The position numbers were made by a program, and so were the translations under genes. From Cyclobacteriaceae bacterium (GTDB lineage Bacteria; Bacteroidota; Bacteroidia; Cytophagales; Cyclobacteriaceae): a stretch of 39,279 nucleotides of DNA. The notes beneath the pieces were generated by a model. The model saw nothing but the letters and a program-made list of their open reading frames with translations. It was not told the DNA's origin and ran no database searches. The stretch spans positions 1 through 39,279 of the forward strand of contig BQJT01000014.1 of assembly GCA_021604845.1 (NCBI GenBank), in the 5' to 3' direction. The stretch's first letter is position 1. Each line of letters starts with the position of its first letter. Below, in pieces: positions 1 to 7,988 of this stretch.

Positions 1-133
1 CGATCAGATCCATCAACTCGCTCTCTGTGAAGGACTGATTGTTGACCAGGGGTACTGTGTCTTCTTCAGGCTCGCAGCCAAAAAAGAACAATACCATAGC
101 GAACGCAATAAATGTCTTGATGAATGTATTCAT
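1..133 (-). CDS. Putative lipoprotein, N-terminal part only (cut by window edge)
   Basis: The reverse strand reads from an ATG at 133 with no stop to the window edge, giving 44 codons. The N-terminus is a short basic start (MNTFIK), a hydrophobic stretch and then FFFGC, which fits a lipoprotein signal peptide with the lipidated cysteine at residue 20. The mature part begins with acidic EPEEDT. The function cannot be told from this fragment. The signal peptide is good evidence that the gene is real; the family is unknown. Confidence 0.65.
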   Translation of the reverse strand, partial: MNTFIKTFIAFAMVLFFFGCEPEEDTVPLVNNQSFTESELMDLI

Positions 134-429
134 GATTTTAATTTTATGGATTGAGATTAATATTGATTCATCTGTAAAAATGGATGCTAGAATAATGAGA
201 GCCGAAAGACATTTGCCCTGTTTAGTAAAATTCCATAAAAAGGAGCGAAAAGACTTTAAATCTGGTTCCAGATTGTTTAAACCATGTTGTTTCTGTGCAA
301 CCTTATTAGCATGCTTGCAATAATGTTGCAGACAATTCTAAAAGTGTATGGAAGGATGATTAGCATTCTGACATTAAAGAACCCTTGTACATATCTTTAG
401 CTCTTACAGCAGTGCTGCTGCGGAATGGG
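134..429. other. Intergenic stretch, no gene seen
   Basis: This AT-rich gap of nearly 300 bp lies between the cut-off lipoprotein gene and the end of the AraC/TolB/TPR regulator. A plus-strand open frame runs across it, but it starts antisense to the lipoprotein gene and its translation resembles no protein family. A short inverted repeat (CAGCAG-TG-CTGCTG, 407-420) sits just past the regulator stop, with no T tract to make it a convincing terminator. Confidence 0.5.
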
Positions 430-2373
430 TTAGTTTGATATTAGCTTGTCAAAGCCAATTTTACGGTACAAGGACAGATATCTCTCATCATTCCTTATCG
501 GTTCCAGAAGCGGTTCCTGCTGGATCCATGTTAATTCAACTTCTTTGGCATCATAAGATTTTTCAAGCCATTCAAAGGTTTTAACTTTATCCTTCATAAT
601 GGTGAGCTGGTACAGTGCAATAAACCATGCCGGGCTACCGGAATTCCCATTGGTGTAAGCTTCTTGCAGTTCATTAAGTCGTGCGTTTTCTTGGTCAATA
701 TTTTCATCCATATGAGCGTAGAACAATTTTAACCAGATCAAATTAGGGCTTCTGTCCTCAAATCGTTCCATAACGATGTCTAGCACACGCCTGGAATGTG
801 CGTGTTCCTTCATTATGAAGTAGCTATTCACGGCTTCCCTCAAATAGAACCAGTCGTTTTTATTTAGCTTATCCATTTGCTCGAGAATGGCTATACTTTC
901 CTCCTTTTCTCCCAAAAACCAAAGCGCCCGTGCTTTGAATGAAAAGAGTACGGCATCCAAGGGGTCTGCTTCAATGCTTTTATTGATTACCTCAAGAGCC
1001 GCTTTAAACCTGCCCGTTTTAATCGCATAGTCGATTAAACCGCAGGATTCTCGATCATAGGTGTATTTAGAAAATCTAGCATGGTAAAACTCTTCCAGTC
1101 GCCTGAAATCCCAATCAAAGTAGAAATATCCCTGTAATAGATTAAACTCATTTTTGATCAGGGAAGGGTCAAGATCTTGAGCCCTATTCAGATAGTATTT
1201 GCCCTTATTCCAGGCAATGTCCTGATTTCTAATTCCTTCTGACAAACCGCTGGCAAACCAAATAAAGCCCAAATCGGAGTAAGCTCTGGCAAAAGTTGAA
1301 TCCAACGCAATGCATTTTCCAAGCATTTGTCTGGCATTCTCCATACTTTCTTCATCATTGCTGAACATATGAAATTTAGCTTGCAGATAAAGATCATAAG
1401 CCTGCTTGTTCTGAGTGGCATTTTTCCGCACTCGCTCAGATTCATTAGCCGTAATAGCCACCTGCATGGCGTTTGCTACGAATGATGTGATCTGCTGCTG
1501 AATATCAAAAATATCTCTCGATTCCCAATCGCCGGTATAATGATCTGTCCAGACATGGTCATCTAAGTTGGCATCGATCAATTGTATGTTCACTCTTATT
1601 TTACCATCTGCTTTTTGTATACTACCCTCCAGGATATAGGCTACCCCTAATTCTGATGCAATTTCCGGAACACTCAACTGCATGTTCTTGAATTTATAGG
1701 TGGAAGTTCTTGAGATTACCCGATCAAAATCCGCCAAGTTGGAGAGTTTAGAGATCAGTTCGTCCGTCATTCCATCGCAAAATGCTTCCAGTGACTGATC
1801 ATTGCTGTAATTTCGGAAAGGCAGCACCGCAATGGATTTGTCCTTTATAAGCATTGGCTTATTCTGATTTGTCTCCGAATGAGAACCTTTAAAAATGAAG
1901 AATGAAGCAATGGCAAGGCCAATAAAGCCAATGGACAATAAGAATTTCCTTTGCAGAACATTCTTTGTATTTCCTTTATGCCCAGTCCGCTCATTCTGAG
2001 AGAACCCTTTTGGCAGATCACTCACTGCCCCCTCAAAGGTGGTAAGGGGCTCCTGAATTTTGACTTGACTCGGGGAATAGGAGTAATATTGTTTAAAACA
2101 AGTACTGAAATAGGAAGGGCTGCTGAAACCTACCTGGTATGCTACTTCAGAAGAAGTCAATGGCCGTTGCTGCAGAAGTGAAAGTGCCCTTTTTAGCCGG
2201 AATTCCTTGATATAGGCACTTGCTGATATCCCCCTTGCCGCGGTTAATTTTCTGTGAAGTTGGGATCTGCTTAAATGTAACTTCTGGGCTAGTTCCGCTA
2301 CTCCTAAATCATCCCGTTGAAAGTTAGCCTCAATAATTGCATTCAGCTTGTCTATGAATTCTCGGTCGCCCAT
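430..2373 (-). CDS. Membrane-anchored AraC-family regulator with TolB-like and TPR domains
   Basis: A 647-residue protein with three parts. Residues about 5-105 form an AraC-type double helix-turn-helix (LHLSRSQLHRKL, then VAYQVGFSSPSYFSTCFKQ). One hydrophobic segment follows near residues 143-162 (LLSIGFIGLAIASFFIF). The rest carries a TolB-like/adenylate-cyclase-associated segment (KSIAVLPFRNYSND, LEGSIQKADGKIRVNIQLID) and a long TPR-like helical region to the end. This architecture recurs in Bacteroidota. The DNA-binding part should be cytoplasmic and the TolB/TPR part extracytoplasmic, so it may pass an envelope signal directly to DNA; that is inference. It stands alone, divergent from a decayed AraC-family fragment. 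Target genes cannot be told from sequence. Confidence 0.88.
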   Translation of the reverse strand: MGDREFIDKLNAIIEANFQRDDLGVAELAQKLHLSRSQLHRKLTAARGISASAYIKEFRLKRALSLLQQRPLTSSEVAYQVGFSSPSYFSTCFKQYYSYSPSQVKIQEPLTTFEGAVSDLPKGFSQNERTGHKGNTKNVLQRKFLLSIGFIGLAIASFFIFKGSHSETNQNKPMLIKDKSIAVLPFRNYSNDQSLEAFCDGMTDELISKLSNLADFDRVISRTSTYKFKNMQLSVPEIASELGVAYILEGSIQKADGKIRVNIQLIDANLDDHVWTDHYTGDWESRDIFDIQQQITSFVANAMQVAITANESERVRKNATQNKQAYDLYLQAKFHMFSNDEESMENARQMLGKCIALDSTFARAYSDLGFIWFASGLSEGIRNQDIAWNKGKYYLNRAQDLDPSLIKNEFNLLQGYFYFDWDFRRLEEFYHARFSKYTYDRESCGLIDYAIKTGRFKAALEVINKSIEADPLDAVLFSFKARALWFLGEKEESIAILEQMDKLNKNDWFYLREAVNSYFIMKEHAHSRRVLDIVMERFEDRSPNLIWLKLFYAHMDENIDQENARLNELQEAYTNGNSGSPAWFIALYQLTIMKDKVKTFEWLEKSYDAKEVELTWIQQEPLLEPIRNDERYLSLYRKIGFDKLISN

Positions 2374-2560
2374 TCAATTGATCAATGGTTAATGTCTGTT
2401 GATACTGGTCGAAACCTAGATCTTCTAAGTAAAATTAGCGTATTATCAATATACGGAAATTGGATGAATTACTCCCGCTGAAGAACCAGTTAAGATGATG
2501 TCTACGATGTTTAATTTCCCGCATCCGGGAGAAGTTTTAAAAGGCCTTTCCAGTCATAAT

Positions 2561-2568
2561 TATATTTG
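2561..2568 (+). promoter_or_regulatory. Candidate Bacteroidota -7 element (TATATTTG)
   Basis: TATATTTG matches the TAnnTTTG -7 consensus of the Bacteroidota primary sigma factor and lies 34 bp upstream of the ATG of the AraC fragment. No clear -33 element is visible at the right spacing. If active, it would now transcribe a broken gene. Confidence 0.4.
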
Positions 2569-2602
2569 TATTTAACTATTTTGGGGCTATTAGTTTTACA
2601 TC

Positions 2603-2942
2603 ATGAATCCAAAAATCATAGAGATCAGTGCTGGCAATCCTGATCAGATTGAAAAAGATCTTGTTACCCAAATGGGATTAAGCCAGCTTGCAAAAAACAG
2701 TTATGAAATTCCCCAAAGGCTAGGCAATGGGTTTATGCAAAAAATTGCTCTCAACCAGGATGTACTGGTCAGTTTGATGGAATATGAGTTGAAAGAAGCA
2801 TTGATTGTCAAACGGATTTCCAACCCACTTTCTCGGTTCTATCCAATTTTATTACAATTCCGATAACCACATCCGTCAGATTATTGATCAAGATTTAAAG
2901 GAACTTGGCGATTATACTCCATTTGCGCCTTCGACTATTTGA
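2603..2942 (+). pseudogene. AraC-family regulator fragment (N-terminal domain only, frameshifted)
   Basis: The first 87 codons (MNPKIIEISAGNPDQIEKDL onward) resemble the N-terminal effector domain of Bacteroidota AraC-type regulators, judged by recall of the family and not by a search. The frame stops at 2864-2866 after LLQFR. A change of frame at that point gives a natural-looking continuation (DNHIRQIIDQDLKELGDYT) to a stop at 2940-2942. The DNA-binding domain that should follow is missing, and the fragment ends where the converging hydrolase gene ends, overlapping its stop codon. The simplest reading is a gene that lost its C-terminal half by deletion and then took a frameshift. A short functional 87-residue protein is possible but less likely. 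Confidence 0.55.
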
Positions 2943-4090
2943 CATCATATTTTAAGAAGTATTCAAAAAAGGAATAGATCTGTTGATTAGATTCAGGGTT
3001 GGGATCATGTTTCGGGCGGTTGGTCATGGCTACCCGATTTTTATAACCCAGCAATTCATTGACCTTTATAGTATGATTGAGCGCTGTCCAGCGTTCTGCC
3101 GGATCTTCTGCTCCACCGGAAACCAGAAAAGGCCGCGGTGCCATCAGGGCATGCAACTCATGTAAATCAAAGCCGTCCGCTACCAGCTTTGGGTACAAGC
3201 CCCTGGCCGGGTTTTCGTCGGTGATCAACCCCCGGGCCCGCCAGGGAGCAGGATGGTATCCCAGGTACCAGGGTTCCCAATAGTTGATATTAGGCCGTGA
3301 TCCATCGAAAACGATGCCGGGGTCAGACCAGGCCGCACAGGCAAACTTCTCAAAAAGGCAGGAGGCAAACATCGCCCATTTACCTCCAAATGAATGCCCC
3401 ACTATTCCAATCTTATTCCCATCCACTTCAGCCATACCATCCAATAAATGCCATGCATTAGCAGCTGCATATGCCAACATGGAAAGCGGTTCAACCTCAG
3501 CTGTTTCAATGTCAGGATAATACAGTGAGTACGTTTTTGCCTGGGTAGCCTCGGTGGTGCCGATGGATAAGGTAACAAATCCCCGTTTTGTTAGTTGATA
3601 AGCAAAATCGCGGTTGAGCTTATCGCTCATACCAATGGATGTTTCAGGCTCGTAATAAACCGTAACTACCGCGGGTTTTCCCCTCCCCGTCGGGAATGAG
3701 CAGGTATCCTGTTGTTTGTTCATTGGGTGTCCAGAAAAAGCGGATAAGGTGCTGGGTAAAGCTTTCACGATACACTGTTTCAATGATCTCAAATGAAGGG
3801 TCTGTTATCAACGGGGGCCATTTTCCCAGCATGCTTTCCCATTGATGGTAAATTTCTGAGCGCCGCTGCTTCCATTCCTGAGGGGTGGTCACCGTATCGC
3901 CATTGTAAAATTTTAATGGGGATCGAAAGGATCCGTATTGGCCTTTATATTGTGCTGGGGGAGTAAAATATGGAGCAATTGTATCCCATAGGATCGCATG
4001 CTCCAACCCTTTCTCAGAATTTTGGGGGTTGACTGCACAACCGATGGCAAATGCCATTCCCAGTGTTAACAAGTTTTCAAGAACCCTCAT
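2935..4090 (-). pseudogene. Alpha/beta hydrolase lipoprotein, interrupted by a single-base frameshift
   Basis: Two overlapping reverse-strand frames make one protein. The upstream frame from the ATG at 4090 gives a lipoprotein signal (MRVLENLLTLGMAFAIGC) and the N-terminal half to LIPDGEGK. The downstream frame resumes with KPAVVTVYYEPE and carries an alpha/beta hydrolase core: nucleophile elbow GHSFGG, PRPFLVSGGAEDP in the acid-residue region, and a likely catalytic histidine in PKHDPNPE. The switch point lies at a T4C4 run (3676-3683); removing one base restores a frame of about 385 residues. The fold suggests an outer-membrane or periplasmic esterase related to dienelactone-hydrolase or carbohydrate-esterase families; the substrate is unknown. 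An ATG at 4118-4120 would add ten residues, but the signal peptide favours 4090. A real mutation and a sequencing error cannot be told apart here. Confidence 0.75.
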
Positions 4091-4316
4091 GTACCAAGCC
4101 GCCTCCGGTACTGAAACCATTACCTCTATTAATCAATATGAGACAAAATGTTCGATTGATACCGAATAGGCGCTTTTTTGGTTCTTCCAGTGATATCTCT
4201 ATTCAGGGAGACTTGGTATTAACCGTAAGTTAACCAACCTCAATAAATAGCACTTTGTTTACAAACTACCATTGAGGGTGGTGGATTTAGGGAAATGAAA
4301 GGAGTTAAATAGCCGA

Positions 4317-4508
4317 TTAGCTAACTTTAACATTTATTGCATTTAATCCCTTTGGACCTTCTTCAACATCAAAAGTTACTTTGTCTCCTTCTCTTATTTC
4401 ATCAGTTAATCCATTTGCATGAACAAACAAATCTTTAGTCCCGTCATCAGGGACGATAAATCCGAATCCTTTGGCATTATTGAAAAACTTTACTGTTCCG
4501 CTATTCAT
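4317..4508 (-). CDS. Cold-shock domain protein (CspA family)
   Basis: The 63-residue product is a single cold-shock domain. It has the opening [15 protein letters not shown] with the RNP1 motif (KGFGFI), the RNP2 motif (LFVHA), and the usual ending [14 protein letters not shown]. Such proteins bind single-stranded RNA and DNA in the cytoplasm and melt RNA secondary structure. Length is typical. It lies 133 bp downstream of the cardiolipin synthase gene on the same strand, and has its own promoter candidate at 4532-4539, so it is probably transcribed separately. Whether it responds to cold cannot be told from sequence. Confidence 0.96.
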   Translation of the reverse strand: MNSGTVKFFNNAKGFGFIVPDDGTKDLFVHANGLTDEIREGDKVTFDVEEGPKGLNAINVKVS

Positions 4509-4531
4509 AACTAAAATTTTTAAATGAAATA

Positions 4532-4539
4532 CAAATGTA
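4532..4539 (-). promoter_or_regulatory. Candidate -7 promoter element for the cold-shock gene
   Basis: On the reverse strand the sequence is TACATTTG, an exact match to TAnnTTTG, 23 bp upstream of the cold-shock ATG. No good -33 TTG is apparent. Predicted leader: under about 20 nt, much shorter than the long cspA leader of E. coli. Confidence 0.5.
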
Positions 4540-4641
4540 GTGGTTTCTAGTTCTAGTACACGCTTTTTTTTTATATCTGATATTTAATCCTCAAAAATTA
4601 AACGCCCAGGTCTTAAAAGTAAAACAATTTCGTAGTGCTGT

Positions 4642-6087
4642 TTATAAAACAGGTGAAAACAGACCCGCTACTTTTTCTGGCAATTGCCGATATCGTGATC
4701 TTGACAACCAGGCTTGCTTATCAACTTTTACGGCATTTTTCAAGTCGTCAAAAAATATCGATCGCATGTCTTTTGCAATTTTATCATTATAAATAATGGC
4801 ATTGACTTCAAAATTCAGCTCGAAACTCCTGTTATCCATATTGGCGGTGCCTATCATAGTGGTTTGCGAGTCCGTCACGATCGTTTTGGAATGTATAAAT
4901 CCTTTCTGATAGTGGTAAATTTCAACCCCCGCATTCAGCAATTTGGCGTAGTAGGATCTGGATGCAGCAGCTACAATATTGGAGTCACCCTTTTCTGGCA
5001 CCAATAGTTTCACGGATAACCCACTAAGCGCAGAAACACACAGTGCATCTATGCAGCTATCCCCGGGAATGAAATACGGGGTGGTAATTAAGATTTCCCT
5101 TTTGGATATGTAAATAAGCTGCAATATTGAATAGAGAACCGTCGGCAATACCGAGTCGGGGCCACCGGCAACTATTTGCACAAAATTGTCATCTCCATCA
5201 TTGGATGCAGATTTAAAATATAAGTCCTCAATTTTGATTGCCTCGGAACAACAGAACTTCCAGTCAGTCATAAAAAGGTACTGTAGATAATACACCGCCG
5301 GCCCGTCAAGACGTAAATGGGAATCCCTCCAATACAATTTGTTTTTCCCGTTGTTAATGTAGCTATCGGACACATTGATACCTCCAATAAACGCGGTTCT
5401 GCCATCGATTATCACAATTTTCCGGTGATTTCGGTAATTAAAGCGGTTAGCAAACAGGTAAAAGTTTACCTTATGAAAAGGATAAACCGCTGCTCCGGCA
5501 TCCTGCATCCTTTTTTTTGTTTCTTTATCTATCGAAGGGCTGCCAAAGTCATCGTATATTAATCTTACTTTTACGCCGGCTTTAGCCTTTTCAATTAGTA
5601 ATTCAATAATGGTTGTTCCTATTTTATCGTACCTATAGATATAGTATTGAAGATGTATATGATGTTTAGCTTCTTCAATCGCCTGGATCAGTTCTGGAAA
5701 TTTTTCCTCCCCATTATTGAGCAGCTTTACTTTATTACCTTTGGTTAGTGGACTGCCTAAATCCCGTACCAGCATACTACTCAATTCGATGTGTTCAGCC
5801 ATCGGATGGTCACTATCAAGAATAGCACTTTTGTCATAATCGACAATACCGGTTTTGACCTGGTCCAGGATATTTTTATTCTGTGATATTTTATTTTTGT
5901 ACTTCCTTTTCTTCCAATAGTTAAGACCAAAAAGGAAATAAAAACTTATTCCGATCACCGGGATAAAAATAACCAGCATTAAATATGCTAAGGCTTTACC
6001 TGAATCTTTTGTTGATAGTAAAACCTGAATACATACCACTACTACTATAATTATGTAAACTAAAATTGTAACTACTACAATGTTCAT
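4642..6087 (-). CDS. cls: Cardiolipin synthase (phospholipase D superfamily)
   Basis: At 481 residues this has the bacterial ClsA layout. Two N-terminal membrane segments (IVVVTILVYIIIVVVVCIQV and a second near residues 33-55) are followed by two PLD domains with HKD motifs, HRKIVIIDGRTAFIGG and HSKTIVTDSQTTMIGTANMD. These enzymes condense two phosphatidylglycerol molecules into cardiolipin and glycerol at the inner membrane. Both catalytic motifs are intact and the length is normal. The upstream region holds one copy of an element (6192-6254) also found upstream of the sensor kinase gene. A ClsB/C-type or phosphatidylserine-synthase-like activity is less likely because of the two N-terminal membrane segments. 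Confidence 0.93.
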   Translation of the reverse strand: MNIVVVTILVYIIIVVVVCIQVLLSTKDSGKALAYLMLVIFIPVIGISFYFLFGLNYWKKRKYKNKISQNKNILDQVKTGIVDYDKSAILDSDHPMAEHIELSSMLVRDLGSPLTKGNKVKLLNNGEEKFPELIQAIEEAKHHIHLQYYIYRYDKIGTTIIELLIEKAKAGVKVRLIYDDFGSPSIDKETKKRMQDAGAAVYPFHKVNFYLFANRFNYRNHRKIVIIDGRTAFIGGINVSDSYINNGKNKLYWRDSHLRLDGPAVYYLQYLFMTDWKFCCSEAIKIEDLYFKSASNDGDDNFVQIVAGGPDSVLPTVLYSILQLIYISKREILITTPYFIPGDSCIDALCVSALSGLSVKLLVPEKGDSNIVAAASRSYYAKLLNAGVEIYHYQKGFIHSKTIVTDSQTTMIGTANMDNRSFELNFEVNAIIYNDKIAKDMRSIFFDDLKNAVKVDKQAWLSRSRYRQLPEKVAGLFSPVL

Positions 6088-6191
6088 TACTGAAAACTTT
6101 AGGCCTATGAGGGTTTAATTATAAACAATGGATATATGCAGGTAGAAATAGTCCACTGGAACACTGCAGTTTCAACTTAGGTCCACTAAAC

Positions 6192-6254
6192 GACCATCAC
6201 AATGTCAATATAATATAAGGAGGATCTACAACCTAAGGGATTCGAAAATCCTGG
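6192..6254 (-). repeat. Dispersed ~60-bp element, copy 1 (upstream of cls)
   Basis: This shares a 17-bp identical block (TCAATATAATATAAGGA, 6205-6221) and, at the same spacing, AACCTAAG (6230-6237) with 9949-10008; the bases between and around are also similar. Both copies lie just upstream of minus-strand genes and face the same way. Read on the minus strand the shared part runs CTTAGGTT, then about 10 bases, then CCTTATATTATATTGA. That could be a promoter with an upstream box and an AT-rich -7-like region. This copy ends 104 bp before the cls ATG. Confidence 0.6.
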
Positions 6255-6360
6255 ACACTGTAAATCAAATCGTATCGAGTTAATACTTTCATATTTTATG
6301 CTAAAACACTTCTGTTGGTTATTGAAATAAAGTGCTTAGCTTGGAATTTCATGGTAATGG

Positions 6361-6606
6361 CTAATTGGTTAAATTGAAACTGACTGTTGCAATGATCAAT
6401 GCCAGAAAAATCATAATAGCCAGGATAAATGTCCCAGGCTTGAATGCCCTTCTAATTATTCCCCTGGCGAAATCTTCTATGGTCAAATTTTCGGTGGTGA
6501 AGATTGATGAAAGTTTGATAGTTCTTAAACAGGCACGAACTAACGTTATGAACAAATGGATCACCAAATACCCGCCAATAACAGTTAAAAGACTAGTTAA
6601 ATTCAT
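6361..6606 (-). CDS. Small membrane protein of unknown function
   Basis: An 81-residue reading frame with two hydrophobic segments (about residues 5-24, LLTVIGGYLVIHLFITLV, and 58-76, FILAIMIFLALIIATVSF) joined by a polar loop with acidic and basic residues. I do not recognise the family. The regular two-helix hairpin layout favours a real gene over the antisense frame at nearly the same place. It stands alone between cls and the divergent beta-barrel gene, with no obvious terminator or promoter. Confidence 0.5.
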   Translation of the reverse strand: MNLTSLLTVIGGYLVIHLFITLVRACLRTIKLSSIFTTENLTIEDFARGIIRRAFKPGTFILAIMIFLALIIATVSFNLTN

Positions 6607-7014
6607 AATTAGTTTCTGATATTCGTTAGTGCATTTAAGTTATAATGGCGTTACCAGTTGGATTATTTCACCAATTGCTTCACTCATTATATATCAACCA
6701 TTTGTTCAAAGACTTTGCCAAACGCCATTACTGCATCACAGGAAAATCAACAAATGCCACTGCTTCATTTTGAAGAGGTTTCTGTCTGTTACCTGGTAAA
6801 ATACTGACTCGATGAAGGGCCGATGTAGTGGTAATTATGCTACATTAGTGAGTAAATATTTCACAATCTCAGTGAGCGGGTTGAAAGGGTTTTGGTCAGG
6901 ACTTCACCCACCAGGCTGGATCTACCCGTATGTGTGACGAGAAGTAAACAGGAATTAATAAGTGGCACGATATTATGATAGCTAAAGGTAAAAGCCAATT
7001 AAAATTTAAACGAT
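6607..7014. other. Intergenic region between divergent genes
   Basis: A 408-bp gap without a convincing gene. It contains an inverted repeat, ATGTAG (6823-6828) with CTACAT (6840-6845) around an AT-rich centre, which could be an operator. The GC-richer patch at about 6880-6940 is interrupted by stops in the frames I read and was not recognised. No exact TAnnTTTG element was found near the beta-barrel gene start. Confidence 0.4.
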
Positions 7015-7593
7015 ATGAAAAGAAATGTATTAGTGCTCATTCTCTCCCTAAGCGGCCTTCTGGTTGAAGCGCAGGGCGGGGCTTTGGGCATAAAGGGGGG
7101 AGTGAATTTCGCCAATCAGGAAATAGCAACTATTAGTACAAGCTCCAGAACAGGCTTTCATGGGGGGATATTTGCTTCTTTAATGCTTTCTGAGACTCTT
7201 GGACTGCAGCCCGAGCTACTATTTTCATCCCAGGGGTCTGAGTTGGAGTTGAATAATTTTAATGACGTAAAAAATGAGTTTAACTACGTATCAATTCCAT
7301 TGCTACTTAAAATTAAGCCTGCAGATATTTTCAATTTATACCTGGGACCACAAATTGGATTCATGACCTCCGCCACAAGAAATAGCGAAGATGTTAAAGA
7401 TTTGTATAAGACCAGCGATTTCTCTGTTGTCTTTGGAGCGGGGTTGGAATTGCTAAATAAACTGGAATTGGGAGTCCGATACAATCTTGGATTATCAAAT
7501 ATTAATGACAGCGACCAGGAATTGAATGATATCGAAGTAAAGAACCGTATGTTCCAGATTTATGCTGCGATAAAATTGATCGGCGAAAACTAA
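7015..7593 (+). CDS. PorT-family outer-membrane beta-barrel protein
   Basis: The 192-residue protein starts with a signal peptide (MKRNVLVLILSLSGLLVEAQ, cleavage likely after EAQ). Then come alternating beta strands typical of the small barrels annotated as PorT or OMP_b-brl_2: GIKGGVNFANQ, TGFHGGIFASLML, GLQPELLFSSQGSE, FNYVSIPLLLKIKP, YLGPQIGFMTSA, FGAGLELLNKLELGVRYNLGL and a final aromatic strand near MFQIYAAIKL. Such proteins sit in the outer membrane; most have no known ligand. It converges on the response regulator gene with only 11 bp between the stops. It is not itself evidence of type IX secretion. Confidence 0.88.
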   Translation: MKRNVLVLILSLSGLLVEAQGGALGIKGGVNFANQEIATISTSSRTGFHGGIFASLMLSETLGLQPELLFSSQGSELELNNFNDVKNEFNYVSIPLLLKIKPADIFNLYLGPQIGFMTSATRNSEDVKDLYKTSDFSVVFGAGLELLNKLELGVRYNLGLSNINDSDQELNDIEVKNRMFQIYAAIKLIGEN

Positions 7594-7604
7594 GCAGTTT
7601 TAAA

Positions 7605-7976
7605 CTAGCTGGATTTTATGGCCTTTGAAAGTATCTCCAGCAAGTCTTCCATATCAAACGGTTTACCGATAAACTGATCAGCGCCCGCTTGTAAGCACCT
7701 GGCTCTTGCTGAAGGCAGGGCAGAGGTCATTACAATTGGAATTTTAGAATACCTTTTATCCTGTTTGAGATTTTTACAAATCGCACTACCATCTGCATCT
7801 GCTAAAAGCATATCCATCAAAATAACATCTGGTGATAACGCACTGATGGTGGATTCTAAATCAGTGATATCTCTTTTTATTGAAACTGTATATGCATTGC
7901 GCTCGAGCATAAGATTCAGCATAGTCAGAAGGTCCTTATTGTCTTCGATAATCAATACATGGCAATTATGGGACAT
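7605..7976 (-). CDS. Single-domain response regulator
   Basis: A 123-residue receiver domain with no output domain. The conserved residues are present: acidic pair E11/D12 (IIEDN), phospho-acceptor D55 in VILMDML, T84 in VMTSA, and K105 in GKPF. It starts 12 bp after the stop of the histidine kinase gene on the same strand, so kinase and receiver are probably one operon and a cognate pair. Without an output domain it probably works as a phosphorelay intermediate or by protein contact. That is inference. Confidence 0.93.
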   Translation of the reverse strand: MSHNCHVLIIEDNKDLLTMLNLMLERNAYTVSIKRDITDLESTISALSPDVILMDMLLADADGSAICKNLKQDKRYSKIPIVMTSALPSARARCLQAGADQFIGKPFDMEDLLEILSKAIKSS

Positions 7977-7988
7977 TGATGCTTTTGA

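Noticed and set aside
39-323. Plus-strand 94-codon frame at the left edge
   Set aside because: It begins antisense to a frame with a clear lipoprotein signal peptide, and its translation shows no family-like pattern.
407-420. CAGCAG-TG-CTGCTG palindrome as a terminator after the AraC/TolB/TPR gene
   Set aside because: No T tract follows in the direction of transcription and the loop is only two bases, so it is probably chance.
6236-6254. tRNA T-arm-like hairpin (GGATT-CGAA-AATCC)
   Set aside because: The loop is too short for a T loop, no other tRNA arms surround it, and it lies inside the dispersed element.
6365-6619. Plus-strand 84-codon frame with hydrophobic residues
   Set aside because: It is antisense to the 81-residue two-helix frame, which has a more regular membrane-protein layout.
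6880-6940. GC-richer patch before the beta-barrel gene as a remnant gene or transposon piece
   Set aside because: Only short broken translations were found and no family could be recognised.
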